From: Burkholderiales bacterium | GTDB taxonomy: Bacteria; Pseudomonadota; Gammaproteobacteria; Burkholderiales; Burkholderiaceae_C | Assembly (NCBI GenBank): GCA_029268225.1 | Contig: JAJUGJ010000026.1 | Coordinates: 1-50,565 of the forward strand | Direction of reading: 5' to 3' | DNA length: 50,565 nucleotides | Part shown: piece after piece, positions 18,827 to 28,069 of the stretch | Position numbering within the stretch: the first letter of the stretch is position 1 | Layout: every line of letters begins with the position of its first letter | Notes under the pieces: model-generated | The model's input: the letters and a program-made list of their open reading frames with translations, nothing else | What the model was told of the DNA's origin: nothing | Databases searched by the model: none | Translations under genes and position numbers: made by a program

Positions 18827-19030
18827 ATGCAATCCAATCTGCATTCCCCGCAACGGCAACTCATCGAGCTGCGCATGGAGCATGCGGATCTGGACAACCT
18901 GATTGACCGGGCTGCCGACCAGGTGCCCTTTGACGAGCTCAGTTTGCGGCGCTTGAAAAAACGCCGACTCATGTTGCGCGACGAAATCGCCCGGCTGGAG
19001 CTGCTGCTCGATCCGAAAGAGCCCGCCTGA
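18827..19030 (+). CDS. DUF465/YdcH family small coiled-coil protein
   Basis: A 67-residue, highly charged helical protein. It has the DUF465 (YdcH) pattern: LRMEHADLDNLIDRAADQ, then a central PFDELSLRRLKKRRLMLRDEIARLE heptad-like helix with many Arg/Lys. Function is unknown in the family. The gene faces away from the PP2C gene (96 bp apart) and converges with glnD, the two stop codons being 3 bp apart. No strong ribosome-binding site is visible. Confidence 0.82.
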   Translation: MQSNLHSPQRQLIELRMEHADLDNLIDRAADQVPFDELSLRRLKKRRLMLRDEIARLELLLDPKEPA

Positions 19031-19033
19031 TTC

Positions 19034-21625
19034 TCACGCACTCAGCGCTTCGAGCAACTCGGTTTCCAGTGCGAGCTGTGCCTTGTCCAGTTTCAGGGTG
19101 TCACCTGTGACGAGGAAGGTGTCTTCCACGCGCTCACCCAGCGTGCTGACCTTGGCCAACTGTACGTTCACATGGTGTTTGGCCAGTGTGCGGGCGATGA
19201 CATAGAGCAAACCTGAGCGGTCGCTCGCTGACACGCTGAGCAGCCACCGCTGGCCTCGCTCATCCGGACGCAGGCTCACGCGCGGTGGCACCGGGAATGA
19301 TTTGACGCGGCGTGACAGTCGGCCGCGCACTGGTTGATGCAGGGGGGTCTCAGATGCGACCGCTTCGGCCAACTGGTTTTCGACCAATGCGATCAGGTCG
19401 CGGTAGTGCACACCTTCGAACTTCAAGGGGTCGCTGGCCATGATCTGGAAGGTGTCGAGCACATAGCCGCTCGCCGTGGTGTGAATGCGCGCGTCCTGGA
19501 TGTTGAAGCTGGCTCGGTCGAAATAGCCGCAGATACGGGCGAAGACGTCGGGGCGATCCGGGGCGTAAACCAGGACCTGCAAACCTTCACCGACCGAGGA
19601 AATGCGTGCAGCGACCACCGGCTTGTCATCGCTCAGGTGGCGAAACAGCATGCGCGCATGCCAGGCAATGTCGCCCGCGTCGTGGCGCGCAAAGTAGCTC
19701 ATGTCCAGCGACTTCCACAGCGGGGCCTCGATGCCGGCGGGCAGGTAATACAGTGCCAGGGCCTGTCGGGCCTGCTGCTTGCGCGCTTCAATTTCGGCAT
19801 CCATGTGGGGGCGAGCGCCGCCCAGTGCCCGCAAAGTCAAGCGGTACAGGTCTTCAAGCAGTTTGCCCTTCCAGGCGTTCCAGACCTTGGGGCTGGTGCC
19901 ACGGATGTCGGCCACGCTCAGCAAATACATGCCCGTGAGGCGGCGTTCGTTGCCCATGCGTTGCGCGAAGGCCTGGATGACGTCGGGGTCGGACAGGTCT
20001 TCCTTCTGGGCGACGCGCGACATGGTCAGGTGCTCGGCCACCAGGAACTCCACCAGCTCGGCGTCTTCGCCGGTGATGCCGTGGTCTTTGCAGAAGCGGC
20101 GCACCTCGATGGCCCCCAGATCGGAGTGGTCCCCGCCACGTCCCTTGGCGACATCGTGGAAGAGGGCGGCGACGTAGAGCAGCCAGGGCTTGTCCCATTC
20201 AGCGGCCAGCTGGGTGCAGAAGGGGTATTCGTGGGCGTGCTCCGGGATGAAGAAGCGGCGCATGTTGCGCACGACCATGAGGATGTGCTGATCGACCGTG
20301 TAGACGTGGAACAGGTCGTGCTGCATCTGACCGACGATGCGGCGGAACACCCAGAGGTAGCGGCCCAGCACCGAGGTCTGGTTGAGCAGGCGCAGCACGT
20401 GGGTCTGGCCCTGGCTTTCGCGCAGCATGGCCATGAAGGTGGCGCGGTTGACCGGGTCCCGACGGAAAGAGGCATCCATCAGCTTGCGGTCGTTGTAGAG
20501 CGCACGCAGCGTGCGGGCCGAGAGGCCCTTGAGGCTCTTGTCTTGTTGCAGGGTCAGGAAGGTGGCCAGGATGGCGTGGCGGTCGCGCTGGTAGAGGTCG
20601 TCGCTGACGATTTCGAGGAAGCCACCACGGTCGAGGAAGCGCTCGTTGATGACGCGCATGGGGGCGTCCTGAGAGCCATGCACGCGCTCCTCGATGTTGA
20701 GGATCAGGATCTGGTTGAGCTGCGTGACCGCTTTGGCCGCCCAGTAATAGCGGCGCATCAGCACTTCGCTGGCACGCAGGGCACGGGTGTTCTCGTATCC
20801 GAAAGATTCGGCCACGGCAGTTTGCAGGTCGAACACCAGACGGTCCTCGCGGCGGCCGGCGATCTGGTGCAGGCGGGTGCGGATGAGTTTGAGCACACCT
20901 TCGTTGCGCGCCAACTGGCGGGCTTCAAACGGTGTGAGCAGGCCGTTGCGGGCCAGGTCTTGCCAGTTGCTCCCCAGTCCTGCGGCACGCGCCAGCCAGA
21001 TCACCACTTGCAGGTCGCGCAGGCCGCCGGGGCTTTCCTTGCAGTTGGGCTCCAGCGAGTAGGGGGTGTCCTCGTACTTGGTGTGCCGCTGGCGCATCTC
21101 CAGGATCTTGGCCGTCATGAAGGCGCGCACATCCATGTGGGCCATGGCCTCTTGCTGCAATGCTTCAAAGCGGCCGAGGTCCCCACACAGATAGCGAGCC
21201 TCCAGCAAGGACGTCTGGACGGTGACATCGCGTTGAGCCTCTTCGATGCATTCGCTCACGGTGCGCACGCTGGAGCCAATTTCCAAGCCGGTGTCCCAGC
21301 AGGCACTGATGAAGCTTTCGATGGCGCACGTGGTGGCATCGTTGCAGCCGGGTTGCGGCGCAGACTGCACGAGCAACAGCACATCGATGTCGGAGTGCGG
21401 AAACAGCTCGGCGCGGCCGTAGCCACCCACGGCCACCAGGGCCGCATTGTCAGGCAGGCCGTGCGCTTGCCACAGTGTGGTGAGGGTCTGGTCCACCAAC
21501 TGGGCCATGCGCTTCAAGAGCAGGCTGGCTGAGGAGGTGGTGGGGCGGCTGTTCTGGAACTGGGTGAGCAGCTCGGATTTGCCCGTGCGAAATTGCTGAC
21601 GCAGAGCGGCGATGTCCAGGGTCAT
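19034..21625 (-). CDS. glnD: bifunctional uridylyltransferase/uridylyl-removing enzyme GlnD
   Basis: Nitrogen sensor that uridylylates PII proteins when glutamine is low and removes UMP when it is high. The 863 residues have the nucleotidyltransferase signature GGYGRAELFPHSDID (67-81, with Asp79/Asp81). The PII-uridylyltransferase middle domain follows, then an HD hydrolase domain with His490-Asp491 in HDVAKGRGGDHS. Two C-terminal ACT domains (FDRASFNIQDARI and SDRSGLLYVIARTLAKHHVN) bind glutamine. An in-frame opening extends 29 codons upstream into the map terminator. The ATG at 21623-21625 (MTLDIAALRQQF) avoids that and matches the family. It lies downstream of map, as in many proteobacteria. 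Confidence 0.96.
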   Translation of the reverse strand: MTLDIAALRQQFRTGKSELLTQFQNSRPTTSSASLLLKRMAQLVDQTLTTLWQAHGLPDNAALVAVGGYGRAELFPHSDIDVLLLVQSAPQPGCNDATTCAIESFISACWDTGLEIGSSVRTVSECIEEAQRDVTVQTSLLEARYLCGDLGRFEALQQEAMAHMDVRAFMTAKILEMRQRHTKYEDTPYSLEPNCKESPGGLRDLQVVIWLARAAGLGSNWQDLARNGLLTPFEARQLARNEGVLKLIRTRLHQIAGRREDRLVFDLQTAVAESFGYENTRALRASEVLMRRYYWAAKAVTQLNQILILNIEERVHGSQDAPMRVINERFLDRGGFLEIVSDDLYQRDRHAILATFLTLQQDKSLKGLSARTLRALYNDRKLMDASFRRDPVNRATFMAMLRESQGQTHVLRLLNQTSVLGRYLWVFRRIVGQMQHDLFHVYTVDQHILMVVRNMRRFFIPEHAHEYPFCTQLAAEWDKPWLLYVAALFHDVAKGRGGDHSDLGAIEVRRFCKDHGITGEDAELVEFLVAEHLTMSRVAQKEDLSDPDVIQAFAQRMGNERRLTGMYLLSVADIRGTSPKVWNAWKGKLLEDLYRLTLRALGGARPHMDAEIEARKQQARQALALYYLPAGIEAPLWKSLDMSYFARHDAGDIAWHARMLFRHLSDDKPVVAARISSVGEGLQVLVYAPDRPDVFARICGYFDRASFNIQDARIHTTASGYVLDTFQIMASDPLKFEGVHYRDLIALVENQLAEAVASETPLHQPVRGRLSRRVKSFPVPPRVSLRPDERGQRWLLSVSASDRSGLLYVIARTLAKHHVNVQLAKVSTLGERVEDTFLVTGDTLKLDKAQLALETELLEALSA

Positions 21626-21668
21626 GTTGAGCGAAGAGGTCAGGGGATCAAGGCCAGTGACGCAAGCA

Positions 21669-21703
21669 AGAAAAAGGCCCTGACGAGAAGTGTCGTCAGG
21701 GCC
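21669..21703 (-). terminator. rho-independent terminator of map
   Basis: An 11-bp perfect stem GGCCCTGACGA (21676-21686) and TCGTCAGGGCC (21693-21703) has a 6-nt loop. Read on the minus strand it is followed by TTTTTCTTGC. It starts 9 bp beyond the map stop codon and ends about 45 bp before the glnD start. glnD therefore either has its own promoter between terminator and start, or depends on readthrough. Confidence 0.92.
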
Positions 21704-21711
21704 GGTGTGCA

Positions 21712-22554
21712 TCAGGCGGCAGTGCCTTTTTCTGCCGGGATGAAGTCAGGCGGTGGCGGGCTGCCAGCCGAGAGTGTGAGCACCTCGTAGCCGGTTTCGG
21801 TGACGAGCACGGTGTGTTCCCATTGCGCCGACAGCGAGCGGTCCTTGGTCACGATGGTCCAGCCGTCGTAAGGGGCTTTGCCTTTACGGCCCTCTTTGAT
21901 CTCGCGCTTGCCCAGATTGATCATGGGCTCGATGGTGAAGATCATGCCGGGCACGAGTTCAACGCCGGTGTTCGGGCGGCCGTAATGCAGCACCTGCGGG
22001 TCCTCGTGGAACTTGCGGCCGATACCGTGGCCGCAATATTCACGCACTACCGAGTAGCCGGCGTTCTCGGCGAAGGTCTGGATGGCGTGGCCGATGTCGC
22101 CCAGGCGTGCGCCGGGTTTGACCTTTTCAATGCCCTTCCACATGGCCTCGAAGGTGACCGAGCACAGACGCTTGGCGGCGATCTTGCCTTCCCCGATCAC
22201 GAACATGCGGCTGTTGTCGCCGTACCAGCCCTCAGGCGTGATGATGGTGACATCGAGGTTGACGATGTCGCCGTCCTTGAGCGGTGTGTCGTTGGGGATG
22301 CCGTGACACACCACATCGTTGACCGAGGTGCACAAGGAGGCCGGGTAAGGGATGTGCCCGGGAGGGGCGTAGCCAATGGTGGCCGACTTCGTGCCTTGCA
22401 CGTTCACCATGTAGTCGAGCGACAGCTTGTCGATCTCGAGGGTGGTGATGCCGGGTTTGATGAAAGGGGTCAGGTAGTCGAGGACCTCGGAGGCCAGACG
22501 GCAAGCCTTGCGCATGGCGTCAATCTCGGCGCCGGTCTTGATGGTGATGCTCAT
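21712..22554 (-). CDS. map: type I methionine aminopeptidase
   Basis: Removes the N-terminal methionine from nascent proteins. The 280 residues show the dinuclear metal site: Asp101 (NLDVTII), Asp113 (YGDNSRMF), His176 (CGHGIGRKFHEDP), Glu209 (TIEPMINLG) and the C-terminal glutamate in SAQWEHTVLV. A one-residue insertion relative to the E. coli spacing lies between the two aspartates. The start ATG (22552-22554) is 187 bp from purL, which is transcribed divergently. A strong terminator follows directly. The usual neighbour rpsB is not here. Confidence 0.96.
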   Translation of the reverse strand: MSITIKTGAEIDAMRKACRLASEVLDYLTPFIKPGITTLEIDKLSLDYMVNVQGTKSATIGYAPPGHIPYPASLCTSVNDVVCHGIPNDTPLKDGDIVNLDVTIITPEGWYGDNSRMFVIGEGKIAAKRLCSVTFEAMWKGIEKVKPGARLGDIGHAIQTFAENAGYSVVREYCGHGIGRKFHEDPQVLHYGRPNTGVELVPGMIFTIEPMINLGKREIKEGRKGKAPYDGWTIVTKDRSLSAQWEHTVLVTETGYEVLTLSAGSPPPPDFIPAEKGTAA

Positions 22555-22643
22555 GGTTGAGAATTATCCGCAATTCCTGCGCGGCTTGTCGCGCCAGGGG
22601 CATCAGATTGAAGGCCTTGGGTCGGCATTCGGGGCGTGGGGCC

Positions 22644-22663
22644 GGTAAAATTCGCGTTTTACC
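22644..22663 (+). promoter_or_regulatory. GGTAAAA/TTTTACC inverted repeat upstream of purL
   Basis: A 7-bp perfect inverted repeat with a TTCGCG centre, 79 bp upstream of the purL start. TAAAAT inside it could also serve as a -10 hexamer, though no -35 at good spacing is found. It might be an operator overlapping the purL promoter. It does not resemble the E. coli PurR box. Confidence 0.4.
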
Positions 22664-22671
22664 TTACGACA

Positions 22672-22698
22672 GCCTGCGCGCACCTTGTGTGTGCAGGC
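22672..22698 (+). other. 12-bp leader hairpin of purL
   Basis: GCCTGCGCGCAC (22672-22683), loop CTT, and GTGTGTGCAGGC (22687-22698) pair along their full length with two G-T pairs. It ends 43 bp before the purL ATG and has no T tract. It probably forms in the 5' untranslated RNA. The regulatory role is unknown. Confidence 0.45.
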
Positions 22699-22741
22699 CA
22701 ACCCAGGCCCCCACGCCGTGACCGAACGCACCACCCCCGTG

Positions 22742-25700
22742 ATGTCCACCCTGATGCACTTTGAGGGCGGCAACGCCCTGGCTCCGCACCAAGTCCAGGC
22801 CCTGCTGCCCAAGCTGCAAGCCATCAACCCACGCATTGCGGGCGTTCATGCCCGTTTTGTGCACTGGGTGGCCATGGATCGGTCGCTTGACCATGCGGAG
22901 TTGGACAAGCTCTCGGCCCTGCTGACCTATGGTGACGCCTACGAGGGCCCAGCTGACGGGGACTTGATCGTCGTGGCACCCCGTCTGGGCACCGTGTCGC
23001 CATGGGCCTCGAAGGCCACCGACATTGCGCACAACTGTGGCATGGCGATTCGCCGCGTGGAACGCGTGACCGAGTACCGTCTGACCGTGAAGTCGGGTGT
23101 GATTGGAGCTTTGATGGGGGGTGCCAAGGGCTTGGCGGCCCAGGACCTGCAAGCCTGCGCCGCGCTGCTGCACGACCGCATGACGGAAAGCGTGCTCTTG
23201 GCACGAGAGGAAGCCCGCCACCTCTTCGATGAAAAGCAAGGCGCTCCGATGGAGCACGTGGACGTGCTGGGCCGTGGCCGCGCTGCACTGGAAGAGGCCA
23301 ATGTGACCTTTGGTCTGGCCTTGTCGGACGATGAAATCGAATACCTGGTCCATGCCTTCACCGGCCTGAAGCGCAACCCGACCGACGTCGAGCTGATGAT
23401 GTTCGCCCAAGCGAACTCGGAGCACTGCCGCCACAAGATCTTCAACGCCAAGTTCACCGTGGACGGCGAGGAGCAGGACTTGTCGCTGTTCGGCATGATC
23501 CGCAACACCGAAAAGCTGAACCCGCAGCACACCGTGGTGGCCTACGCTGACAACGCGTCCATCATGGAAGGCCACACCATTGAGCGTTGGATGCCCGACG
23601 GCTATACCAACGCGCCTCAGTACAAGGCCCGCGAAGAGCTGGCCCATGTGCTGATGAAGGTGGAAACACACAACCACCCCACCGCCATTTCGCCTTTCCC
23701 TGGCGCATCGACCGGTGCGGGCGGTGAAATCCGTGACGAAGGTGCGACTGGCCGTGGCTCGCGCCCGAAGTCTGGCCTGACCGGCTTCTCGGTGTCGAAC
23801 CTGCACCTGCCCGGCACCAACGAGCCTTGGGAGCAAAACCCCATCGGCAAGCCTGAGCACATTGCCAGCCCGCTGCAGATCATGATCGAAGGCCCCTTGG
23901 GTGGCGCCGCGTTCAACAACGAATTCGGCCGCAGCAACCTGGGTGGTTACTTCCGCGTGTTCGACCAGAACGTGGGCGAGGGCGACAAGGCCATTCGCCG
24001 CGGTTATCACAAGCCGATCATGATCGCCGGTGGCTTGGGCACCATCGACGCCACGCAGACCAAGAAGATCGTGTTCGGCGCGGGCACGCTGCTGATTCAG
24101 CTGGGTGGCCCTGGCATGCGCATCGGCATGGCCGGTGCGGCAGCTTCGTCCATGGCGGCGGGCACCAACTCGGCCGCATTGGACTTTGACTCCGTGCAGC
24201 GTGGCAACCCTGAAATCGAGCGCCGTGCGCAAGAGGTGATCAACCACTGCTGGGGCCTGGGCGCGAATAACCCGATTCTGGCGATCCACGACGTGGGTGC
24301 CGGTGGCATCTCCAACGCCTTCCCCGAACTGGTGGACGGCGCAGGCAAGGGTGCTCGTTTTGATCTGAGCAAGGTGCCGCTGGAAGAATCCGGCATGGCC
24401 CCGAAGGAAATCTGGTGCAACGAGAGCCAGGAGCGTTACGTTCTGGCCATTGCGCCCGAATCGCTGCCCATGTTCACCGAAATGGCCAACCGCGAGCGTT
24501 GCCCCTTCGGCGTGATCGGCGTGGCCACCGAAGCACTGGAGCTGGTGCTGGAAGACACAACCCAGCCCCAAGCTGACAAGGCCGTGGACATGCCCATGGA
24601 AGTGCTGCTGGGCAAGCCGCCCAAGATGCACCGCGATGTGAAGCGCGTGCAGTGGGATGGCGGCAAGCTGGACCTGACCGGCGTGTCGCTGGACACCGTG
24701 GCGTTGGACGTGCTGCGTCACCCCACCGTGGCCAGCAAGCGTTTCCTGATCACCATCGGTGACCGCACCGTGGGTGGCTTGAACCACCGCGACCAGATGG
24801 TGGGACCCTGGCAAGTGCCCGTGGCCGATGTGGCCGTGACCCTGGCTGACTTCAAGGGCTTTGCGGGTGAAGCCATGGCCATGGGCGAGCGCACCCCGCT
24901 GGCCTCGGTCAACGCGCCGGCCTCCGGTCGCATGGCGGTGGCAGAAGCCATCACCAACCTGTTGGCAGCGCCCATTGAGTTGTCGCGCGTGAAGCTGTCG
25001 GCCAACTGGATGGCTGCTTGCGGCGAAGCGGGTGAAGACGCGGCCCTGTTTGACACCGTGAAGGCGGTGGGCATGGATCTGTGCCCGGCACTGGGCGTCT
25101 CGATCCCTGTGGGCAAGGACTCGCTGTCCATGCGCACCAAGTGGAGCGATAACGGCCAGACCAAGCAGGTGACCGCCCCGGTGTCGCTGATCGTGACGGC
25201 GTTTGCCTCGATCGCCGACGTGCGCGGCACCTTGACCCCGCAACTGGTGACCGCTGAAAACGGTCAAGCCCTGGACACCAGCCTGATCCTGGTGGACCTG
25301 GGCGAGGGCAAGAACCGCATGGGTGGCTCGATGCTGGCCCAGGTGCTGAACCAGTTCGGCAACGAAGTGCCTGACTGCGACAACCCAGAGATGTTGAAGG
25401 CGGCCGTGAACGCCGTGAACGCCCTGCGCGCTCAAGGCAAACTGCTCGCCTACCACGACCGTGGTGACGGTGGCCTGTGGGCGACCGTGGCCGAAATGGC
25501 CTTCGCCGGCAACACCGGCGTGAGCTTGAACGTGGACATGCTGGTGACCGAAAGCACCGGTGTGGACGACAGCCGTGCCGACTTCGGTGACTCGAAGAAC
25601 TGGGCCGGCCAAGTGGGCGAGCGCCGCAACGAGCTGACCCTGAAGGCGCTGTTCAACGAAGAGCTGGGCGTGGTCCTGCAAGTGCGCACGGCTGACCGCG

Positions 25701-26764
25701 ATGCCGTGCTGCAAACCCTGCGCGAGCATGGCCTGAGCAAGCACAGCCACGTCATCGGCAAGCCCAGCACCAAGCACACGCTGGAAGTGTGGCGCGATGC
25801 CAAGGCCGTGTTCGCCGCCCCGGTGGAGCAGCTGCACAAGACCTGGGACGAGGTGAGCTGGCGCATCGCCCAGCTGCGCGACAACCCCGCTTGCGCCAAC
25901 AGCGAGCACGAAGCCATCGGCAAGGCCGCTGACCCCGGCATGCACGTGGCCCTGACCTTCGATCCGCTGGAAGACGTGGCCGCACCGTTCATCCACAAGG
26001 CGCGCCCCAAGGTCGCGATCTTGCGTGAGCAGGGCGTGAACTCGCATGTGGAAATGTCGTATGCCGTGGCGCAAGGCGGCTTTGACACCTTTGACGTGCA
26101 CATGAGCGATCTGCAAGCCGGCCGTGTCAGCCTGGATCAGTTCCAGGGCTTCATTGCCTGCGGTGGCTTCAGCTACGGCGACACCTTGGGTGCCGGTGAA
26201 GGCTGGGCGCGTTCGATCATGTTCAACCCCAAGCTGGAAGAGCAGTTCCTGGCCTTCTTTGGCCGTCAGGACACCTTCGCGCTGGGCGTGTGCAACGGCT
26301 GCCAGATGCTGGCGGCTTTGAGCCCGATCATTCCTGGCGCGCAAGATTGGCCCAAGTTCACGCACAACCAGAGCACCCGCTTTGAAGCCCGCCTGAGCCT
26401 GGTCGAAGTGCTGGAAAGCCCCTCCTTGTTCTTCAAGGACATGGCTGGCAGCCGCATGCCGATTGCCGTGTCGCACGGTGAAGGTTTCGCCAACTTCTCG
26501 CAGCGCGGCGACATCGCCAAGGTGCAGCAGGCCTTGCGTTACGTGGACAACACCGGTGCCGCGACCGAGGTCTATCCCTTCAACCCGAACGGCTCGCCCG
26601 GCGGTTTGACCGGCGTGACCACGGCCGATGGCCGCTTCACGGCCATGATGCCGCACCCTGAGCGCGTGTTCCGCAACATCCAGATGAGCTGGACCAGCGG
26701 CGACAAGAGCGATGCCAGCCCCTGGTTGCGCATGTTCCGCAACGCTCGCAAGTGGGTGGGTTGA
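22742..26764 (+). CDS. purL: phosphoribosylformylglycinamidine synthase (large, single-chain type)
   Basis: Fourth step of purine synthesis: FGAR + glutamine + ATP to FGAM. At 1340 residues it is the long form, with the glutamine amidotransferase fused at the C terminus. Family motifs include [52 protein letters not shown] and [16 protein letters not shown]. The glutaminase nucleophile is Cys1184 (VCNGCQML) with His1305 and Glu1307 (PHPERVF). The ATG at 22742 is chosen because the upstream extension lies in the hairpin leader. No clear ribosome-binding site precedes it. It is monocistronic between map and an antiporter gene. Confidence 0.97.
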   Translation: MSTLMHFEGGNALAPHQVQALLPKLQAINPRIAGVHARFVHWVAMDRSLDHAELDKLSALLTYGDAYEGPADGDLIVVAPRLGTVSPWASKATDIAHNCGMAIRRVERVTEYRLTVKSGVIGALMGGAKGLAAQDLQACAALLHDRMTESVLLAREEARHLFDEKQGAPMEHVDVLGRGRAALEEANVTFGLALSDDEIEYLVHAFTGLKRNPTDVELMMFAQANSEHCRHKIFNAKFTVDGEEQDLSLFGMIRNTEKLNPQHTVVAYADNASIMEGHTIERWMPDGYTNAPQYKAREELAHVLMKVETHNHPTAISPFPGASTGAGGEIRDEGATGRGSRPKSGLTGFSVSNLHLPGTNEPWEQNPIGKPEHIASPLQIMIEGPLGGAAFNNEFGRSNLGGYFRVFDQNVGEGDKAIRRGYHKPIMIAGGLGTIDATQTKKIVFGAGTLLIQLGGPGMRIGMAGAAASSMAAGTNSAALDFDSVQRGNPEIERRAQEVINHCWGLGANNPILAIHDVGAGGISNAFPELVDGAGKGARFDLSKVPLEESGMAPKEIWCNESQERYVLAIAPESLPMFTEMANRERCPFGVIGVATEALELVLEDTTQPQADKAVDMPMEVLLGKPPKMHRDVKRVQWDGGKLDLTGVSLDTVALDVLRHPTVASKRFLITIGDRTVGGLNHRDQMVGPWQVPVADVAVTLADFKGFAGEAMAMGERTPLASVNAPASGRMAVAEAITNLLAAPIELSRVKLSANWMAACGEAGEDAALFDTVKAVGMDLCPALGVSIPVGKDSLSMRTKWSDNGQTKQVTAPVSLIVTAFASIADVRGTLTPQLVTAENGQALDTSLILVDLGEGKNRMGGSMLAQVLNQFGNEVPDCDNPEMLKAAVNAVNALRAQGKLLAYHDRGDGGLWATVAEMAFAGNTGVSLNVDMLVTESTGVDDSRADFGDSKNWAGQVGERRNELTLKALFNEELGVVLQVRTADRDAVLQTLREHGLSKHSHVIGKPSTKHTLEVWRDAKAVFAAPVEQLHKTWDEVSWRIAQLRDNPACANSEHEAIGKAADPGMHVALTFDPLEDVAAPFIHKARPKVAILREQGVNSHVEMSYAVAQGGFDTFDVHMSDLQAGRVSLDQFQGFIACGGFSYGDTLGAGEGWARSIMFNPKLEEQFLAFFGRQDTFALGVCNGCQMLAALSPIIPGAQDWPKFTHNQSTRFEARLSLVEVLESPSLFFKDMAGSRMPIAVSHGEGFANFSQRGDIAKVQQALRYVDNTGAATEVYPFNPNGSPGGLTGVTTADGRFTAMMPHPERVFRNIQMSWTSGDKSDASPWLRMFRNARKWVG

Positions 26765-26768
26765 TGAC

Positions 26769-26793
26769 CTCGCGGGGCGCTTTGCCCCGCGAG
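26769..26793 (+). terminator. GC hairpin just after purL
   Basis: CTCGCGGGGC (26769-26778) and GCCCCGCGAG (26784-26793) form a 10-bp stem with a GCTTT loop, 4 bp after the purL stop. The tail is not T-rich, so it is a weak terminator or an RNA-stabilising end. Confidence 0.55.
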
Positions 26794-26869
26794 AGCCCTT
26801 GATGTGTGTGGGTTTTGTGAGGCGCCTCTTGGCGGCAACTTCACGCCCATGCAAACTGACATTCCCGAT

Positions 26870-26894
26870 CGCCCCCTCTTGGGGGCGTTTGTTT
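26870..26894 (+). terminator. second terminator between purL and the antiporter gene
   Basis: CGCCCCC (26870-26876) and GGGGGCG (26881-26887) with a TCTT loop are followed by TTTGTTT. It lies 23 bp before the antiporter start, so the antiporter message must begin very close to its start codon or come from readthrough. Confidence 0.7.
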
Positions 26895-26917
26895 GTCCAG
26901 AACACATCTGAAAAATC

Positions 26918-28003
26918 ATGTCACTCTCCATCGTTGTGATGTTCGTCGGCGGGTTGGTGGCCCTTGTGCTCGGGGCTGGTTGGCTGGTGCGAGGTGCCGC
27001 GAAACTCGCCTTGTCGTTTGGCGTCTCGCCTCTGGTGGTCGGGCTCACGGTGGTGGCGTTCGGCACCAGTGCGCCAGAGTTGGCGGTCTCCGCCGGTGCG
27101 GCGCTGGATGGCAAGGTCGACATTGCCATTGGCAATGTGGTGGGCAGCAACATCCTGAACGTGCTGTTCATCCTGGGGGCCTCCGCTCTGATCGCGCCCT
27201 TGGTGGTGCACGTTCAGCTGATCCGCCAGGAGGTCCCGATCATGATCGCGGCCACGGTGGCCCTGTTGCTCATGATGCTGGATGGCATTCTGGCCACCTG
27301 GGAGTCGACCGTGCTGTTGTGCGCCATGCTCACATACACCGTCTTTCTGGTGTGGCAGTCGCGTCGCCAGGGGGCTTCAGCCGATGCGGAGTTCGAGGAC
27401 GAGGTGGACCTGAGCAGCCATTGGGATCGCCATTGGGCGGTTCAGCTGGGGCTGATTCTGGCGGGGCTGGTGGCCTTGGTGTCCGGCAGCCATTTCCTGG
27501 TTGAAGCAGCCGTGACCACCGCCATGCAGTTGGGTGTCAGCGATGTGGTGATCGCCTTGACCATCGTGGCGCTGGGAACCTCGCTGCCCGAGGTGGCCAC
27601 GTCGATCACGGCGGCCCTGAAGGGGCAACGCGACATGGCTGTGGGCAATGTGGTGGGCAGCAACACCTTCAACATCCTGGGCTGTCTGGGAGTGTCGGGC
27701 ATCTTGTCTGGCACGGGTCTGGCCGTGGCCGAGTCGGTGATTCACTTCGATGCCTGGGTGATGTTGGCTGTGGCGCTGGCTTGCCTGCCCATTTTCATCA
27801 CAGGTCGCGAGATCGCGCGTTGGGAAGGCCTGGTCTTCCTGCTTTACTACGGTGCTTACACCGCCTACCTCATCCTGGCTTCCCAGGCGCATGCCGCCTT
27901 GCCTCGCTTCAGTGCGGCGATGCTGTATTTCGTGGTACCCCTGACGGTCATCACGATGGGCGTGTCCTTGTTTCAGCACCGCCAAGCTGGCCGGTCGAGC
28001 TGA
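26918..28003 (+). CDS. calcium/sodium antiporter (CaCA family, YrbG-like)
   Basis: Inner-membrane cation/H+ or Na+ exchanger with about ten helices over 361 residues. The two inverted alpha repeats that define the CaCA family are clear. The first has GLTVVAFGTSAPELAVS and GNVVGSNILNVLFILG (about 43-90). The second has ALTIVALGTSLPEVATS and GNVVGSNTFNILGCLG (about 210-255). A charged loop (DAEFEDEVDLSSHWDRHW) separates the halves. The ion specificity cannot be told from sequence. It is converging with the hydrolase gene and preceded by two hairpins. Confidence 0.9.
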   Translation: MSLSIVVMFVGGLVALVLGAGWLVRGAAKLALSFGVSPLVVGLTVVAFGTSAPELAVSAGAALDGKVDIAIGNVVGSNILNVLFILGASALIAPLVVHVQLIRQEVPIMIAATVALLLMMLDGILATWESTVLLCAMLTYTVFLVWQSRRQGASADAEFEDEVDLSSHWDRHWAVQLGLILAGLVALVSGSHFLVEAAVTTAMQLGVSDVVIALTIVALGTSLPEVATSITAALKGQRDMAVGNVVGSNTFNILGCLGVSGILSGTGLAVAESVIHFDAWVMLAVALACLPIFITGREIARWEGLVFLLYYGAYTAYLILASQAHAALPRFSAAMLYFVVPLTVITMGVSLFQHRQAGRSS

Positions 28004-28069
28004 GCGGGGCAGCCCTGATCGGGCCTGAGTGGCGCCAGCCTTTCGGTGTGCCGCACGCCTGACGCGGCG

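Noticed and set aside
19334..21532. 732-codon open frame opposite glnD
   Set aside because: Antisense shadow. GlnD motifs are intact on the minus strand.
22644..22663. PurR box in front of purL
   Set aside because: GGTAAAA/TTTTACC does not match the known PurR consensus, so only a generic inverted repeat is reported.
22664..26905. 1413-codon open frame on the minus strand opposite purL
   Set aside because: It is the antisense shadow of a GC-rich gene. Its protein is rich in His, Gly, Val and Ala with no family motif, while the plus-strand frame is a complete PurL.
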